Shown: positions 16,447 through 24,358, numbered from the stretch's first letter. The stretch is DNA of 46,712 nucleotides from a virus (IMGVR_UViG_3300019487_000045:1-46712), one strand, 5' to 3'. The notes: a model not told the origin generated them from the sequence alone. Made by a program: numbers and translations.

Positions 16447-18196
16447 TGACAGGGGCTCCGATCTCAATGGCCCACACGTCGCCGTGGCGAACCACCTCTC
16501 GGCCTAGTGACTTGGCGTAGGCCTCCACCGAACGGCTGCTGCCTAGGCCTGCCAGGATGCCGCCGTGAGCCACGGCCTCCCCCCAAGCTTTAATAATCCT
16601 GACGCTCGGAGTCCGCTCGATGAACACCAGGCTGAACGTCTGACCGGGGAGCGGCTTAGGCATCCCGCTGCACACCAGATTAGCGAGCACGCGGCCCTGC
16701 TCCAGCTCGGCACGAAAGAACTTATTGAATTGCGCGAACCGCTCCGGGTCGTAGGCGTCGTAGGCGTAGAGATGGGATCCTGCCGGCAGCTCTGGCTCAA
16801 CAGCAGCCAGCGATTGCCCGGCCCCACAATTTACCACCGCCACATCCACCTGCCCCTTCGTGGCCACATATTTGGCTAAGCCGGCGATCTCATTGAGAGT
16901 GAGGTCGGGGATCTCGGAGGGGAGGAGAGCTACCTTCCGGCCGTTGACCATTTTATGCTTAAGAAGCAGTGGCTGGCCGTTCTCCTTAACAGGACCGCCA
17001 CTAGAGGTGTAATCCGGGTCGCTGGCCGGCTCCCACACGTCTGTGCCGTCAACATCAGTGTCATCCTCCTCACCGCTGGGACAAGCGGCCAGCTCCTGCT
17101 CTACCAGCTGCCGAGCCTCAGCCAGGTCGGCATCCGTGAGGTAGACATAATCCTGGTCCGGGCCCAGCTCCAGGTGCCTCAGGCCAATCCGCGAGCGGTC
17201 AATAGGAATATCCGCAGGAGCGTCCGCCGGAACGCGCGCTCCCCTTCGCGGATCGGGGTCCTGGGGCGGATTCGGATCGACCTCGGCCCGGTCGGTCCCC
17301 GCAAAATTGACGTACTTAATCGATTCATTGGCCGAAAGATTATCGCGGATGACATCCGCGAACGTCTGGGAGATCGACTCCATCGGCACATACTGCGGGC
17401 GGCCGACCTTCTTGGTCTTGTGGTGCAGGGCCCAAGAGTCGCAGGTGGCCCACAGCACGTCGTAGCCCTTCGTGATCTTCCAGTACAGGCTGATGTCGCG
17501 GGTAGCGACAACATCCTCGGTACTCTGTTTTTGGGCCCCATCATCGGTCATCTCGTACTTGAAGTACGGCTGAGGCAGGCCCTCGAAGGCGCTGAGCGTG
17601 AACAAACACACGCCCGTGGGCAGGGCGGCGACCGGGAAGATGCCCGTCAGCTGGGCCGCCTCGTTGCGGGTCAGGATGTCGAGCTTAACCGTCGCGTGAG
17701 GATTGTCGCTCTCGCGGTTGCCCCAGCGAAACAGGTAGGGCACCTCCCCGCCATACAGCTCCGAGTACACCACATCACCATTCTTGACGTAGCTGGGATT
17801 TTCCACTGGCGGGGGGGGCGGTCCACAGTAGGGGGCCGCGATCACCGTGGGAATATCCCGGATTAGCCGCTCGTAGGCAAAGTTGAAGGCCGTCTTCCAG
17901 AACGGCTTGGCATCGGTGTGGTTCGACAGGTAGCCATCGGGCTCATTATCAGAGTCCAACATCAGGATCATGTCGAAGCCCAATGACCTGGCGTCGCGGA
18001 CGGCGGCGTTGCGGGTCAGGGTCACTGGCGTATCTGAGTAAACCTTGATCGCAACGCCACCGATCCTCTCATCGGTCCTCAGCTCGTAGTATGTTTTGGC
18101 GAGCCAGATCGCCAACTCTGGGATGGTCGAGGCCACCCCGCCGTTACCTGAGTAAGCAAACAAAGCGACAAACACATTGACTTGAGCTTTCTTCAT
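16439..18196 (-). CDS. Glycosyltransferase fused to a methyltransferase-like domain
   Basis: 585 aa from the ATG at 18196 (MKKAQVNVFVALFAYSGNGG), with AAGGA 10 nt upstream; codons further up run through a terminator hairpin and are not coding. The N-terminal 300 residues look like a GT-A enzyme: VTLTRNAAVRDARSLGFDMILMLDSDNEPDG holds the DxD site, with acceptor-side DISLYWKITKGYDVLW later. An acidic linker leads to a Rossmann-like domain (VDVAVVNCGAGQSLAAVE, SHLYAYDAYDPERFAQF) resembling class I SAM methyltransferases. The enzyme may modify a glycan stepwise. The terminator before it suggests weaker expression than the capsid genes. Confidence 0.7.
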   Translation of the reverse strand: MKKAQVNVFVALFAYSGNGGVASTIPELAIWLAKTYYELRTDERIGGVAIKVYSDTPVTLTRNAAVRDARSLGFDMILMLDSDNEPDGYLSNHTDAKPFWKTAFNFAYERLIRDIPTVIAAPYCGPPPPPVENPSYVKNGDVVYSELYGGEVPYLFRWGNRESDNPHATVKLDILTRNEAAQLTGIFPVAALPTGVCLFTLSAFEGLPQPYFKYEMTDDGAQKQSTEDVVATRDISLYWKITKGYDVLWATCDSWALHHKTKKVGRPQYVPMESISQTFADVIRDNLSANESIKYVNFAGTDRAEVDPNPPQDPDPRRGARVPADAPADIPIDRSRIGLRHLELGPDQDYVYLTDADLAEARQLVEQELAACPSGEEDDTDVDGTDVWEPASDPDYTSSGGPVKENGQPLLLKHKMVNGRKVALLPSEIPDLTLNEIAGLAKYVATKGQVDVAVVNCGAGQSLAAVEPELPAGSHLYAYDAYDPERFAQFNKFFRAELEQGRVLANLVCSGMPKPLPGQTFSLVFIERTPSVRIIKAWGEAVAHGGILAGLGSSRSVEAYAKSLGREVVRHGDVWAIEIGAPVNA

Positions 18197-18216
18197 CTGA
18201 ATCCAATCCTTAGCGC

Positions 18217-18259
18217 AAAAAAACCACCCCTGATGGAGTGCAGGCTCCTTCAAGGGTGG
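18217..18259 (-). terminator. Intrinsic terminator after the capsid genes
   Basis: On the minus strand a 10-bp stem (CCACCCTTGA with TCAGGGGTGG, one wobble) encloses a loop that can form a second GGAG/CTCC hairpin. It is followed directly by seven T residues (complement of 18217-18223). It lies between the 18355-18975 gene and the glycosyltransferase gene and would confine high-level transcripts to scaffold, capsid and decoration genes. Confidence 0.85.
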
Positions 18260-18354
18260 CCCCCGGTTTTGAATGGCGTAACCATCACAAAACCACACGC
18301 CGCTCAGGGACGGCATGTGCTATGTCCGCTGCCTGCCCAGCGGGGTTTCGGTCA

Positions 18355-18975
18355 TCAGGAAACTGGCAGATCGACGTACACGAGCACGTCGGCTCCGGGC
18401 GTAGCGGTCGTGCTCATCGCCTGACCGATACGATTCAAGGCATGGCTCAACGTCGTGGTTGATTCGCTGGTGGCCGCGACCGCCACGATGCGACCGGCGG
18501 TCGTCGAGGTGGTGCTGGCCGCGGCCGTGATAGCCGCCACCCACGCTTTGTGAACAATCGTGCTAGCGCTGGCGGCGTTAATGCACCGCGAGGGCCCGTT
18601 GGTCACGATCCAGAACAAGTCGTTGGCCGCAGCCCCGGCAGCTGGCAGCCACTCGTCCACAATCCCGGCCACGCCGGGACCGCTTTCAACTACCGTGAAC
18701 CCATCGACCTCCTTACCGACCTTGCCGTTGGCCCAGGTTACGGCCATTTTCGGCAAGGCCGTGCGACCCATGCCGTTCCGCACTAGCACGCAGCGGCAGT
18801 AGCCGCCAGTGCGGGGGGCGTAAACGCCCGTCGTGCTGGAGTAGTCCAGGTCCTTGAAAGTCTTTTTGATGCCCTCAATGGCCTTGCTCGTGGTGCCCGT
18901 GGAGGCTGCCGTGCGGTTGGGGCCAGTTAGGTACGTCTTGCCCCGGCCGGGAAGGCCGATCACATTGTCAGACAT
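18355..18975 (-). CDS. Capsid decoration or minor capsid protein candidate
   Basis: 206 aa with AAGGA 8 nt before the ATG. The sequence is Thr/Ala/Gly-rich, with strands such as GYCRCVLVRNGMGRTALPKM, FTVVESGPGVAGIVDEWLPA and a C-terminal VLVYVDLPVS. The block GIVDEWLPAAGAAANDLFWIVTNGPS resembles beta-tulip or beta-barrel decoration proteins of the kind found next to HK97-fold capsid genes. It lies between the major capsid gene and a strong terminator, so it is likely made in large amounts. Confidence 0.55.
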   Translation of the reverse strand: MSDNVIGLPGRGKTYLTGPNRTAASTGTTSKAIEGIKKTFKDLDYSSTTGVYAPRTGGYCRCVLVRNGMGRTALPKMAVTWANGKVGKEVDGFTVVESGPGVAGIVDEWLPAAGAAANDLFWIVTNGPSRCINAASASTIVHKAWVAAITAAASTTSTTAGRIVAVAATSESTTTLSHALNRIGQAMSTTATPGADVLVYVDLPVS

Positions 18976-19060
18976 TGGGAAATCCTTTTCCTGGGGGCAG
19001 TCGGTTTCTACCCTTTACCCGGTTCCTGAAAAAGTGGGGTTTTATTGGTTACCATTCGCC

Positions 19061-20176
19061 TTAGGCGTAGTTATAGAGCTTGCCAAGGTGCTTCGGGCTC
19101 TCGATTTTCAGCTGCCCGTAGAAGCCGCTCGACCAGAGGATGTCGTAGCCGCTGCGAGGATCCTTGTCGGGACCTTCCATCCATATCAGCTCCGGCGTTA
19201 GGCAAGCCATCTCCAGGTTGGAGAAGTTGACCATATAGCCGGTGTTAACCGGGCAGTCATAGTCGCCGCTGATCGCACAGCCGTCCTGGTTGAGGGTGTT
19301 GCCGGAAAACCCCAGGTCATTGGCGGCCTTGTGGGGGATGTTGATGCGACGGATGGCCTCTTCGTGATTCTTGTAATCCTGGAAAAGCTTAGGGTTGAGG
19401 ACGCAGATGTCCGGCATCCCGTCGTCACCGCCCGTGGTAGTGAGCCAGGTGATGGCCTGACCGATCACCCGCCAGCAGTTGTCCTCGAAGGTCGTGGAGC
19501 CAGTGCCCCAGCCCGTGCCCGACCAGTTGACCAGCTTCGGAGCGAAGTAGTCATACTCAGAGTCCCCCTGCCCATTGGGCCAGTTGTTGGCCAGCGTGGC
19601 ATTCGGGAAGTCTGATCCCGTGGCGCTCCATGTCCCGCCCTGGTTGGCGAGGGCCGTGGAGAGCGTGGCATAGGTCGTGCTGGGCTCAGCAATCTCGTCC
19701 GAGGCCGCGGGGGCGGTTCGCTCGGTGAGGGCCGTCTCTAGGCCGTAGATGCAGTTTTCGCGGCCCGAAGTCCCGCCGGTGCGGTAGATTTCCCCAGCCA
19801 TACCGTCTTGGAGTTTCTTCGTGGTCCGACCCTGCTTCGTCCTGAATAAGTTAATCAGGGCCTCCTCGCCCTTATTCATCAACTGTTGCTTCTTGGTGAT
19901 CGAGTCGGGGACCACATAGCCCGACCAAGGCAAGGTAGCCTGGCGGAAGGCGTCGTGGTTGGTGAAATCGATCATCGAGCCGTCGCCGTGCTGGTGCATT
20001 GTCGGCTGACTGAATTCCACCTGCCACTTGAATTCGTCGCCGCCGTTGTTGTAGGTGATCGAGCCCTTTCGCTTGAACATCGCCAGGAAGAGACGCCGGC
20101 GGACGGTCATGTCCGAAGCCATCTTCATGTATTTGGGCTTCGTAGTGTGGATAATTCCAATCCATTCGTCAGACAT
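19061..20176 (-). CDS. Major capsid protein
   Basis: 371 aa with AAGGA 9 nt before the ATG. Features typical of phage capsid proteins are an N-terminal basic helix (MTVRRRLFLAMFKRKGSI), an E-loop-like region (GDEFKWQVEFSQPTMHQHG), a central domain with MPDICVLNPKLFQDYKNHEEAIRRI, and a C-terminal LTPELIWMEGPDKDPRSGYDILWSSGFYGQLKIESPKHLGKLYNYA. The late block on which the protein's contact with its antigenic mates would rest ends with this strand-rich segment. The gene follows a scaffold-like gene and precedes a decoration-like gene and a terminator. The assignment rests on size, composition and context. Confidence 0.7.
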   Translation of the reverse strand: MSDEWIGIIHTTKPKYMKMASDMTVRRRLFLAMFKRKGSITYNNGGDEFKWQVEFSQPTMHQHGDGSMIDFTNHDAFRQATLPWSGYVVPDSITKKQQLMNKGEEALINLFRTKQGRTTKKLQDGMAGEIYRTGGTSGRENCIYGLETALTERTAPAASDEIAEPSTTYATLSTALANQGGTWSATGSDFPNATLANNWPNGQGDSEYDYFAPKLVNWSGTGWGTGSTTFEDNCWRVIGQAITWLTTTGGDDGMPDICVLNPKLFQDYKNHEEAIRRINIPHKAANDLGFSGNTLNQDGCAISGDYDCPVNTGYMVNFSNLEMACLTPELIWMEGPDKDPRSGYDILWSSGFYGQLKIESPKHLGKLYNYA

Positions 20177-20284
20177 CGCTTTTCATCCTTGAAAAGATCG
20201 AATGCCAGGGCAGGCCGCCAAGGCTGCATCGTGCAGCTTTAGAAAGGCGTGATGCCTGAACAGTCCGATTGTTCGCTTTAAGCC

Positions 20285-20309
20285 AGCCCGGTTTACGATG
20301 CGCCGGGCT
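20285..20309 (-). other. Hairpin in the capsid gene leader
   Basis: A 7-bp stem (AGCCCGG with CCGGGCT) around an 11-nt loop lies just after the scaffold-like gene stop and about 110 nt before the capsid start. No T-run follows, so it is more likely an RNA-stabilising or processing hairpin than a terminator. It would form the 5' part of the capsid message if the RNA is cut here. Confidence 0.4.
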
Positions 20310-20314
20310 CGCTT

Positions 20315-21379
20315 CTAGGTCGCGCCGACCGCTTTTTGTTTGCGGTAATCAGAGACCCAGAGGTTGTCTAGATCTTTTTGATTGGCGACCGTGAATTCCT
20401 CACCGCCGTCCGAATAACCGCCTTGATTGCTGCTAGCCGCAGCTTTCCGGCGTGCGGACTCAATGAAGGATTCTTGTTTCGTCTGGGGCGGAGCGGCGGG
20501 AGCCGGCGTCCCTGCCGGCACAAAGCGTCCGTGCTCATCCCGCTGCCGTCCGTCGTTATTCGTCGCCTGAGGTGGGGGGGCAGTTATCTGAGGATTCACT
20601 ATTCTCATCGCCAGCTCGGCCAGGTCTTGTGGATTGGTGATCCCTTTCTGGCGGAGCTGGGCGACTGTGTCCCGGAACTTCTGTCCGTCGGGAGTGAACG
20701 CCCCGTCAGTAGTATAAAGCCAAGCCGTGTTTTCGTCAGCAAACTTTTGAGCAAAGGCTTCCTGGTCGCGAGCCGAGAAGCTGGCGGTGGTGTACTGCTG
20801 GATCTCTTTGAGCATCTCCTGCTTCAGGGCGGGGAGGATTCCGTCGTAGACATTCCGGTAGAAGTTGCCCTCGAACAGCTTCTGCCGCTGCTGCTTTTCG
20901 GCGACATGGGCCTGGTTGATGTTATTGAGCAGCGGCAGGGCCATGGCCTCGAAGCCTTCGGCGGCTTCGTACATGCCATTCGAGGCCAGCCGCACAATCC
21001 CGTTTTCCAGGGCGAACTGGCTGGGGGCGTCGAGCGTGTGCGTGTTCCATAATGCGCCGAAGTGGCCGTCCAGATCAAACGCCTCCTCCTGCTGAGGAAC
21101 TGGCGGTGGCTGTGGCTCAGGGGCCGCAGCAGGACGGGCCAGCGACTGACGGCCGTGGTCCGCATAGGGGCGATTCTGGATGTATTGATCGAGCAGGTAC
21201 TCGGCGAACTTGTCGCTGTTGTCGATCCCTTCGAGGTCCAGGCCGGCGCTGTGGGCCCGTGAGAGCAGGGACGGGGGAAGGGCTGGTGCGGCTGGAGTCG
21301 GATCCGGCGCAGGTGTTTCGACCGGCTCTGGAGTCGTCGAATCGTCAGCAGTTAAGAGATCTTCTAGTTCGTCTGGCAT
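20315..21379 (-). CDS. Scaffolding protein candidate
   Basis: 354 aa from the ATG at 21379 (MPDELEDLLTADDSTT), with AGGAGG 13 nt upstream, rather far. The N-terminus is acidic and Pro-rich. The centre is helical (LYQ-type helices such as HVAEKQQRQKLFEGNFYRN and LPALKQEMLKEIQQYTT). A Pro-rich stretch and a short basic C-terminus (DYRKQKAVGAT) follow, resembling scaffold proteins with a capsid-binding tail. It is first in the late operon, directly before the capsid gene, the usual place of a scaffold. Confidence 0.6.
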   Translation of the reverse strand: MPDELEDLLTADDSTTPEPVETPAPDPTPAAPALPPSLLSRAHSAGLDLEGIDNSDKFAEYLLDQYIQNRPYADHGRQSLARPAAAPEPQPPPVPQQEEAFDLDGHFGALWNTHTLDAPSQFALENGIVRLASNGMYEAAEGFEAMALPLLNNINQAHVAEKQQRQKLFEGNFYRNVYDGILPALKQEMLKEIQQYTTASFSARDQEAFAQKFADENTAWLYTTDGAFTPDGQKFRDTVAQLRQKGITNPQDLAELAMRIVNPQITAPPPQATNNDGRQRDEHGRFVPAGTPAPAAPPQTKQESFIESARRKAAASSNQGGYSDGGEEFTVANQKDLDNLWVSDYRKQKAVGAT

Positions 21380-21521
21380 ATGGGCTTTTTTGCCTCCTGA
21401 GATTCGCCGCGCATCTTGCGCAACTTGGGTATTCGAAATATTTACCAGCAAATCTGAGTGGTGGACTGGTCTATTTACAGTAAAATACGGTCGATCTCAC
21501 CCAGGCTAAGGGGAATTGTCC
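21380..21521. promoter_or_regulatory. Divergent intergenic region between late and early genes
   Basis: 142 bp separate the late operon start (minus) from the first early gene (plus). It holds an 11-bp palindrome TTTACAGTAAA (21474-21484) overlapping a TAAAAT that could be a plus-strand -10 (21481-21486), and a TTCGAA centre at about 21433. AT content is above that of neighbouring genes. No good -35 could be paired, so promoters here are likely but not defined; late genes may need an activator. Confidence 0.4.
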
Positions 21522-21752
21522 ATGAACAGGGCGATTGAGGACCGGGAGCATACGATTGCGCTTACGAGGCTGTGCAAGTTACTGCCAGACGAAGTGACGT
21601 ACGAAACGCTTCGTTATTGGTGCTTGAAGGGACGCCGCAAGGATCGCAATGACCCTAACTCTTGTGTTCGCATGGAAAGCGTCAAGAAGCCGTGCGGCCT
21701 CTCCTCGTCGGTGGAGGCCTATTGGCGGTTCATTGCGGCGCTCAACGACTAG
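21522..21752 (+). CDS. Small DUF1580-like DNA-binding protein
   Basis: 76 aa from the ATG at 21522 with AAGGGG 8 nt upstream. The pattern TRLCKLLPDEVTYETLRYWCLKG, then RRKDRNDPNSCVRMESVKKP and a C-terminal EAYWRFIAALND helix follows the winged-helix layout of the planctomycete DUF1580 and excisionase/MerR-like proteins: a helix-turn-helix, a wing and a closing helix. It precedes the serine recombinase, so a directionality factor or regulator is plausible. This is the main hint of a planctomycete host. Confidence 0.6.
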   Translation: MNRAIEDREHTIALTRLCKLLPDEVTYETLRYWCLKGRRKDRNDPNSCVRMESVKKPCGLSSSVEAYWRFIAALND

Positions 21753-21760
21753 CCCCCTAA

Positions 21761-21812
21761 AAGAAGCAAAATCGTCGCAGCGCCGCCGTTTTTGGTACTT
21801 TCGGGTGGTTTG
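21761..21812 (+). repeat. 52-bp imperfect direct repeat, copy 1
   Basis: Starts AAGAAGCAAAATCGTCGC and includes CGTTTTTGGTACTTTC and GGTGGTTTG. It aligns without gaps to 26581-26632 with 41 of 52 identical positions by my count. The second copy holds a perfect terminator hairpin; here the hairpin is degenerate. It lies between the DUF1580-like gene and the recombinase. Confidence 0.6.
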
Positions 21813-21830
21813 CAATTTCAGAGGCCTGCC

Positions 21831-22763
21831 ATGAGATTCAAGCAGCGATTCTTCTCGCCGCGCAGCTATGTTCCCAAGTTCTACGGCTATGCCCGCTTCA
21901 GCCACAGGCGGCGGCTCGATAAGTTCGATAAGGTCGATAGCGTCGCGGACCAAGAGATTCGGATCCGGGCGTTCTTTGAGATGTTAAAGGCGGAGAGGAT
22001 TCTAGAGTGGGGCGGCATGTTTTCGGAGCCCCTGGCCCAGAGCGCTCACAAGCGCCGCTTTTCTCGTCGGCCGGCCGGCCGGGAGTTGGTGGCCATCCTT
22101 AGACCCGGCGATCAGCTGTGCGTGGATAGGTACTACCGCCTGTTTCGCGACATGGAGGATTTTGCTCACCAGCGCCGCTGGTTTGCTGAGCGGGGAATCG
22201 GCCTGCACATCGTCTCGTTCTTGGGTCTCTCGATGGACGCCAACAGCCTAGGGGCCGAGATGATGTTCGTGATGTATGAGGCCTTTGGGGAGTTTGAATC
22301 ACAAATGAAGAGCGAGCTAGTCCGGGCGGCCAAGGCCAGCCTGCGAAGCCGGGGCCGGCACGACGGCGCTAAACTGCCTAAGTTCTGCCAGCTCGTGGAC
22401 TGCCCTCCCGGCGAAACAAACATCGGCCGGCGAATGTTCCTGCCCTGGGCCCTGCCGGCCATGGATATGATCGAAGACGCCGTGGACAGTGGCAGGAAGC
22501 TATCGTCCGCCATTGACGAGATCAAAGAGCAGTTCGGCGTCCGGCTGAATCGGAACTATGCGTCCGATTTATACTGGTTCACCAAGGCGTACAAAGAGCT
22601 GGGGCAGCCGGACATTAATACGCTTAATTGGCTGGACGTCATGGTGGAGTACAAGCAAGCCCACTGTGGAACCGACTTGGACCCCAGACCGCCCGCGACC
22701 GTTCGTAAGTATCTAGAAAGGAAGGAGGTCAGCGATGCCAAGGCCTACCTGCGGCGAGTGTAG
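21831..22763 (+). CDS. Serine recombinase (resolvase/invertase superfamily)
   Basis: 310 aa from the ATG at 21831 (MRFKQRFFSPRSYVPKFYG). The catalytic block is FYGYARFSH, with Ser24 as the nucleophile. It is followed by RRPAGRELVAILRPGDQLCVDRYYRLFRD, which matches the conserved GD...DR..R region, and by EFESQMKSELVRAAKASLRSRG, the long E helix and hinge. The C-terminal 120 residues (AMDMIEDAVDSGRKLSSAIDEI and on) would bind DNA. It is longer than resolvases and shorter than large serine integrases. It may serve as phage integrase, or belong to a mobile segment; no attachment site is proven. Confidence 0.85.
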   Translation: MRFKQRFFSPRSYVPKFYGYARFSHRRRLDKFDKVDSVADQEIRIRAFFEMLKAERILEWGGMFSEPLAQSAHKRRFSRRPAGRELVAILRPGDQLCVDRYYRLFRDMEDFAHQRRWFAERGIGLHIVSFLGLSMDANSLGAEMMFVMYEAFGEFESQMKSELVRAAKASLRSRGRHDGAKLPKFCQLVDCPPGETNIGRRMFLPWALPAMDMIEDAVDSGRKLSSAIDEIKEQFGVRLNRNYASDLYWFTKAYKELGQPDINTLNWLDVMVEYKQAHCGTDLDPRPPATVRKYLERKEVSDAKAYLRRV

Positions 22764-22989
22764 TTTTTGGTGCCCTAGTGAAGCTGAGGAGTTTCTAGGG
22801 AAGGGGGAGTGCCGGAGGAAATCTCCAGGGACGGATGGGATGGTGCCGGTGACCACGTTTGATTACTGGTGCGGTGAGCACAGCGAATGGTACAGGTACA
22901 TAATGGGCCGCAGTGATGAGCGTGTTAAGGAAGGAATCGAGACATGCCCACCATCCGCTTCGTCGGAGGCCCCTGGCACAACCGCCTAG
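22735..22989 (+). CDS. Small Cys-rich protein
   Basis: 84 aa. AGGAGG lies 6 nt before the ATG, and the gene overlaps the recombinase end by 29 nt. CGECSFWCP near the start, GKGECRRKSPG and FDYWCGEHSEW give a spaced Cys/His set (C6, C9, C13, C26, C46, H49) that could bind zinc. Such short proteins are common in phage early operons as DNA- or protein-binding factors. Function unknown. Confidence 0.7.
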   Translation: MPRPTCGECSFWCPSEAEEFLGKGECRRKSPGTDGMVPVTTFDYWCGEHSEWYRYIMGRSDERVKEGIETCPPSASSEAPGTTA

Positions 22990-23216
22990 AGGACGTGGAA
23001 CTCGCGCCGAGAGTGGAGCTTCACGGTCGTTGGCCGCCCTGCAAGTACTACCTTGTAATGCACTGCACGGGCCTGGGAACGAATTATTTCCAGTACGTAC
23101 ACAGCAGTTTGATTCTTGGAGGCCGCGTCCACAAATCAGCCAGCCGGGAGTATTTTTGCTCTTGGCTTATTGATCGGAAAGAACTCGAAAGCAGGCTCAG
23201 GGGGATTATGAAATGA
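22944..23216 (+). CDS. Unknown small early protein
   Basis: 90 aa; overlaps the previous gene by 46 nt in another frame, with AAGGAATCG before the ATG. It opens MPTIRFVGGPWHNRLEDVELA, a pattern found at the start of many small phage proteins of unknown role (two strands around a GGP-HN turn). Strand-rich middle (KYYLVMHCTGLGTNYFQYVH) and a C-terminal charged helix. Its last codon overlaps the start of the next gene. Confidence 0.65.
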   Translation: MPTIRFVGGPWHNRLEDVELAPRVELHGRWPPCKYYLVMHCTGLGTNYFQYVHSSLILGGRVHKSASREYFCSWLIDRKELESRLRGIMK

Positions 23217-23458
23217 CTTTCGGCAAGCTGCGGATGGAACGGCTGGAGGGGCAGGTCAAGGCCACCGAAACACGCCTCTTAGAGGTGGAGGGCATCGTCA
23301 AGGTCGCCCTGGCCGAAATGCTCGATATCATCCAGAGGCACAACCAGGCCCTTCTGGAGATCGAGAAGATGCTGCATGTCATCGGGGGGATCACCGGACC
23401 AGAAGCGACCCATCCGCTAACAGCTTCAGGACCAGCCTCACATACCCCTCCAGACTAA
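23213..23458 (+). CDS. Small coiled-coil protein
   Basis: 81 aa. The ATG overlaps the TGA of the previous gene (ATGA). Residues 5-58 form an amphipathic coiled coil (LRMERLEGQVKATETRLLEVE, MLDIIQRHNQALLEIEKML); the last 20 residues are Pro/Ser-rich and overlap, antisense, the 3' end of the ribbon-helix-helix gene. Role unknown; a multimerising regulator or structural adaptor. Confidence 0.65.
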   Translation: MTFGKLRMERLEGQVKATETRLLEVEGIVKVALAEMLDIIQRHNQALLEIEKMLHVIGGITGPEATHPLTASGPASHTPPD

Positions 23459-23567
23459 GGTTCTTCGCTTCCGCTAGTTTCTTCACCCTATCGTACCCAT
23501 TCTGGGTCAGACGGATGGCAACCACCTTATTCCGGACCAGTCCTGGAGGTAAACGAGGCCTGCCCAT
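23391..23567 (-). CDS. Ribbon-helix-helix DNA-binding protein
   Basis: 58 aa from the ATG at 23567. MGRPRLPPGLVRNKVVAIRLTQNGYDRVKKLAEAKNLSLEGYVRLVLK contains the RHH signature: a strand (VVAIRLT) followed by two helices (NGYDRVKKLAEAK and SLEGYVRLVLK) and a Gly-Arg-Pro N-terminal arm. Dimers of such proteins bind operators with the strand. It is the only clear minus-strand gene in the 21.5-44.1 kb arm and is convergent with the recombinase operon. That suits a repressor of the promoters about 550 bp away, although the link is inference. Confidence 0.75.
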   Translation of the reverse strand: MGRPRLPPGLVRNKVVAIRLTQNGYDRVKKLAEAKNLSLEGYVRLVLKLLADGSLLVR

Positions 23568-23710
23568 GGTGTATACCTGTTGCAGATTAGTGGGTTTAGC
23601 GTCACAAAATATGGGGTTCCTGTAATCTTTTATATCAGAAAGTTGGTGCAACGCCAATAATTTCCTGGAATAACGAGGAGAAGGAGGCCCTGGATTGGCT
23701 CTTGAGCAAG

Positions 23711-23857
23711 ATGAGCAGCCGCTCACTCCATATGAATGGCACCATAGAATTGAATATTCCAGCGTCAACCAGACGAGCGATCTTCAGGCACATCGCCAGG
23801 ACGCCGCTAGAGGCCGTTATGGCTGCTTTCCCGGCGTGCGAGAGAAGAGGCCAATAA
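23711..23857 (+). CDS. Possible small gene or gene remnant
   Basis: 48 aa (MSSRSLHMNGTIELNIPAST and on). The frame is open further upstream, through NNEEKEALDWLLSK, without an ATG; a TTG at 23702 stands 13 nt after GGAGG. The composition is protein-like but no family is recognised. It may be the tail of an eroded gene. Confidence 0.3.
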   Translation: MSSRSLHMNGTIELNIPASTRRAIFRHIARTPLEAVMAAFPACERRGQ

Positions 23858-24094
23858 CACAAAAGAAAGCCCTACAAAGCCTCCTATGAGTCCAGGTGGC
23901 GCATAACCTTAAGGGAGCATCACAGAATAGCTATGATAGGGCTAGATAAGTTGCCTATCTTGCCAAAGAGTGGAAATGGTCAGGCTCCGGGTGGCGAATC
24001 TTAAGCAAGAACCCTAGCGGATGGGGCCATACCCACTACTCACCCTAGCTGTAATTACCACCGCACCGGCTGGTTTATACGCCACCCTAGTAGT

Positions 24095-24155
24095 AGTATA
24101 GCCTGCTATATCCAGTGTAGTCATATTGACTACACCTGATGACATGCACTACACG
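24095..24155. promoter_or_regulatory. Operator palindrome across divergent promoters
   Basis: A perfect inverted repeat with 9-bp arms GTGTAGTCA and TGACTACAC around TAT lies at 24115-24135. On the minus strand ATGACT (24124-24119) and TATACT (24100-24095) are 18 nt apart and read toward the ribbon-helix-helix gene. On the plus strand TTGACT (24126-24131) and TACACG (24150-24155) are 18 nt apart and read toward the 24399 gene. A protein on the palindrome would cover both -35 boxes. Confidence 0.6.
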
Positions 24156-24319
24156 CTCCCGCCTGATCTACCCTCAGCCGCCAGTCTATGTCTGGCCTCC
24201 CCCCTGGGGCCGCTGTACCACGCGCCTCGCCACCTCCGCGGCGGGCCCAGGCCGGGCGGCGCGGGGCGGCGCGTGCGAGCCTTTCGCGGGGGGGGCGGGT
24301 TTCCGGGGAGGCGCGGGGC

Positions 24320-24348
24320 TTGACTTCGCCGCAGTCACGGACTACACT
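24320..24348 (+). promoter_or_regulatory. Sigma70-like promoter
   Basis: TTGACT (24320-24325), 17-nt spacer, TACACT (24343-24348). The -10 box is embedded in ACTACACTGG (24341-24350), which is the exact reverse complement of CCAGTGTAGT at 24112-24121 in the upstream operator. The same regulator may act at both. The start of transcription would be near 24355, just ahead of the microsatellite. Confidence 0.65.
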
Positions 24349-24358
24349 GGTAGCTGCC

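Noticed and set aside
21768-21795. Terminator at repeat copy 1, as in copy 2
   Set aside because: The stem is broken by mismatches (CGTCGC versus GCCGCCG); only the T-run is kept.
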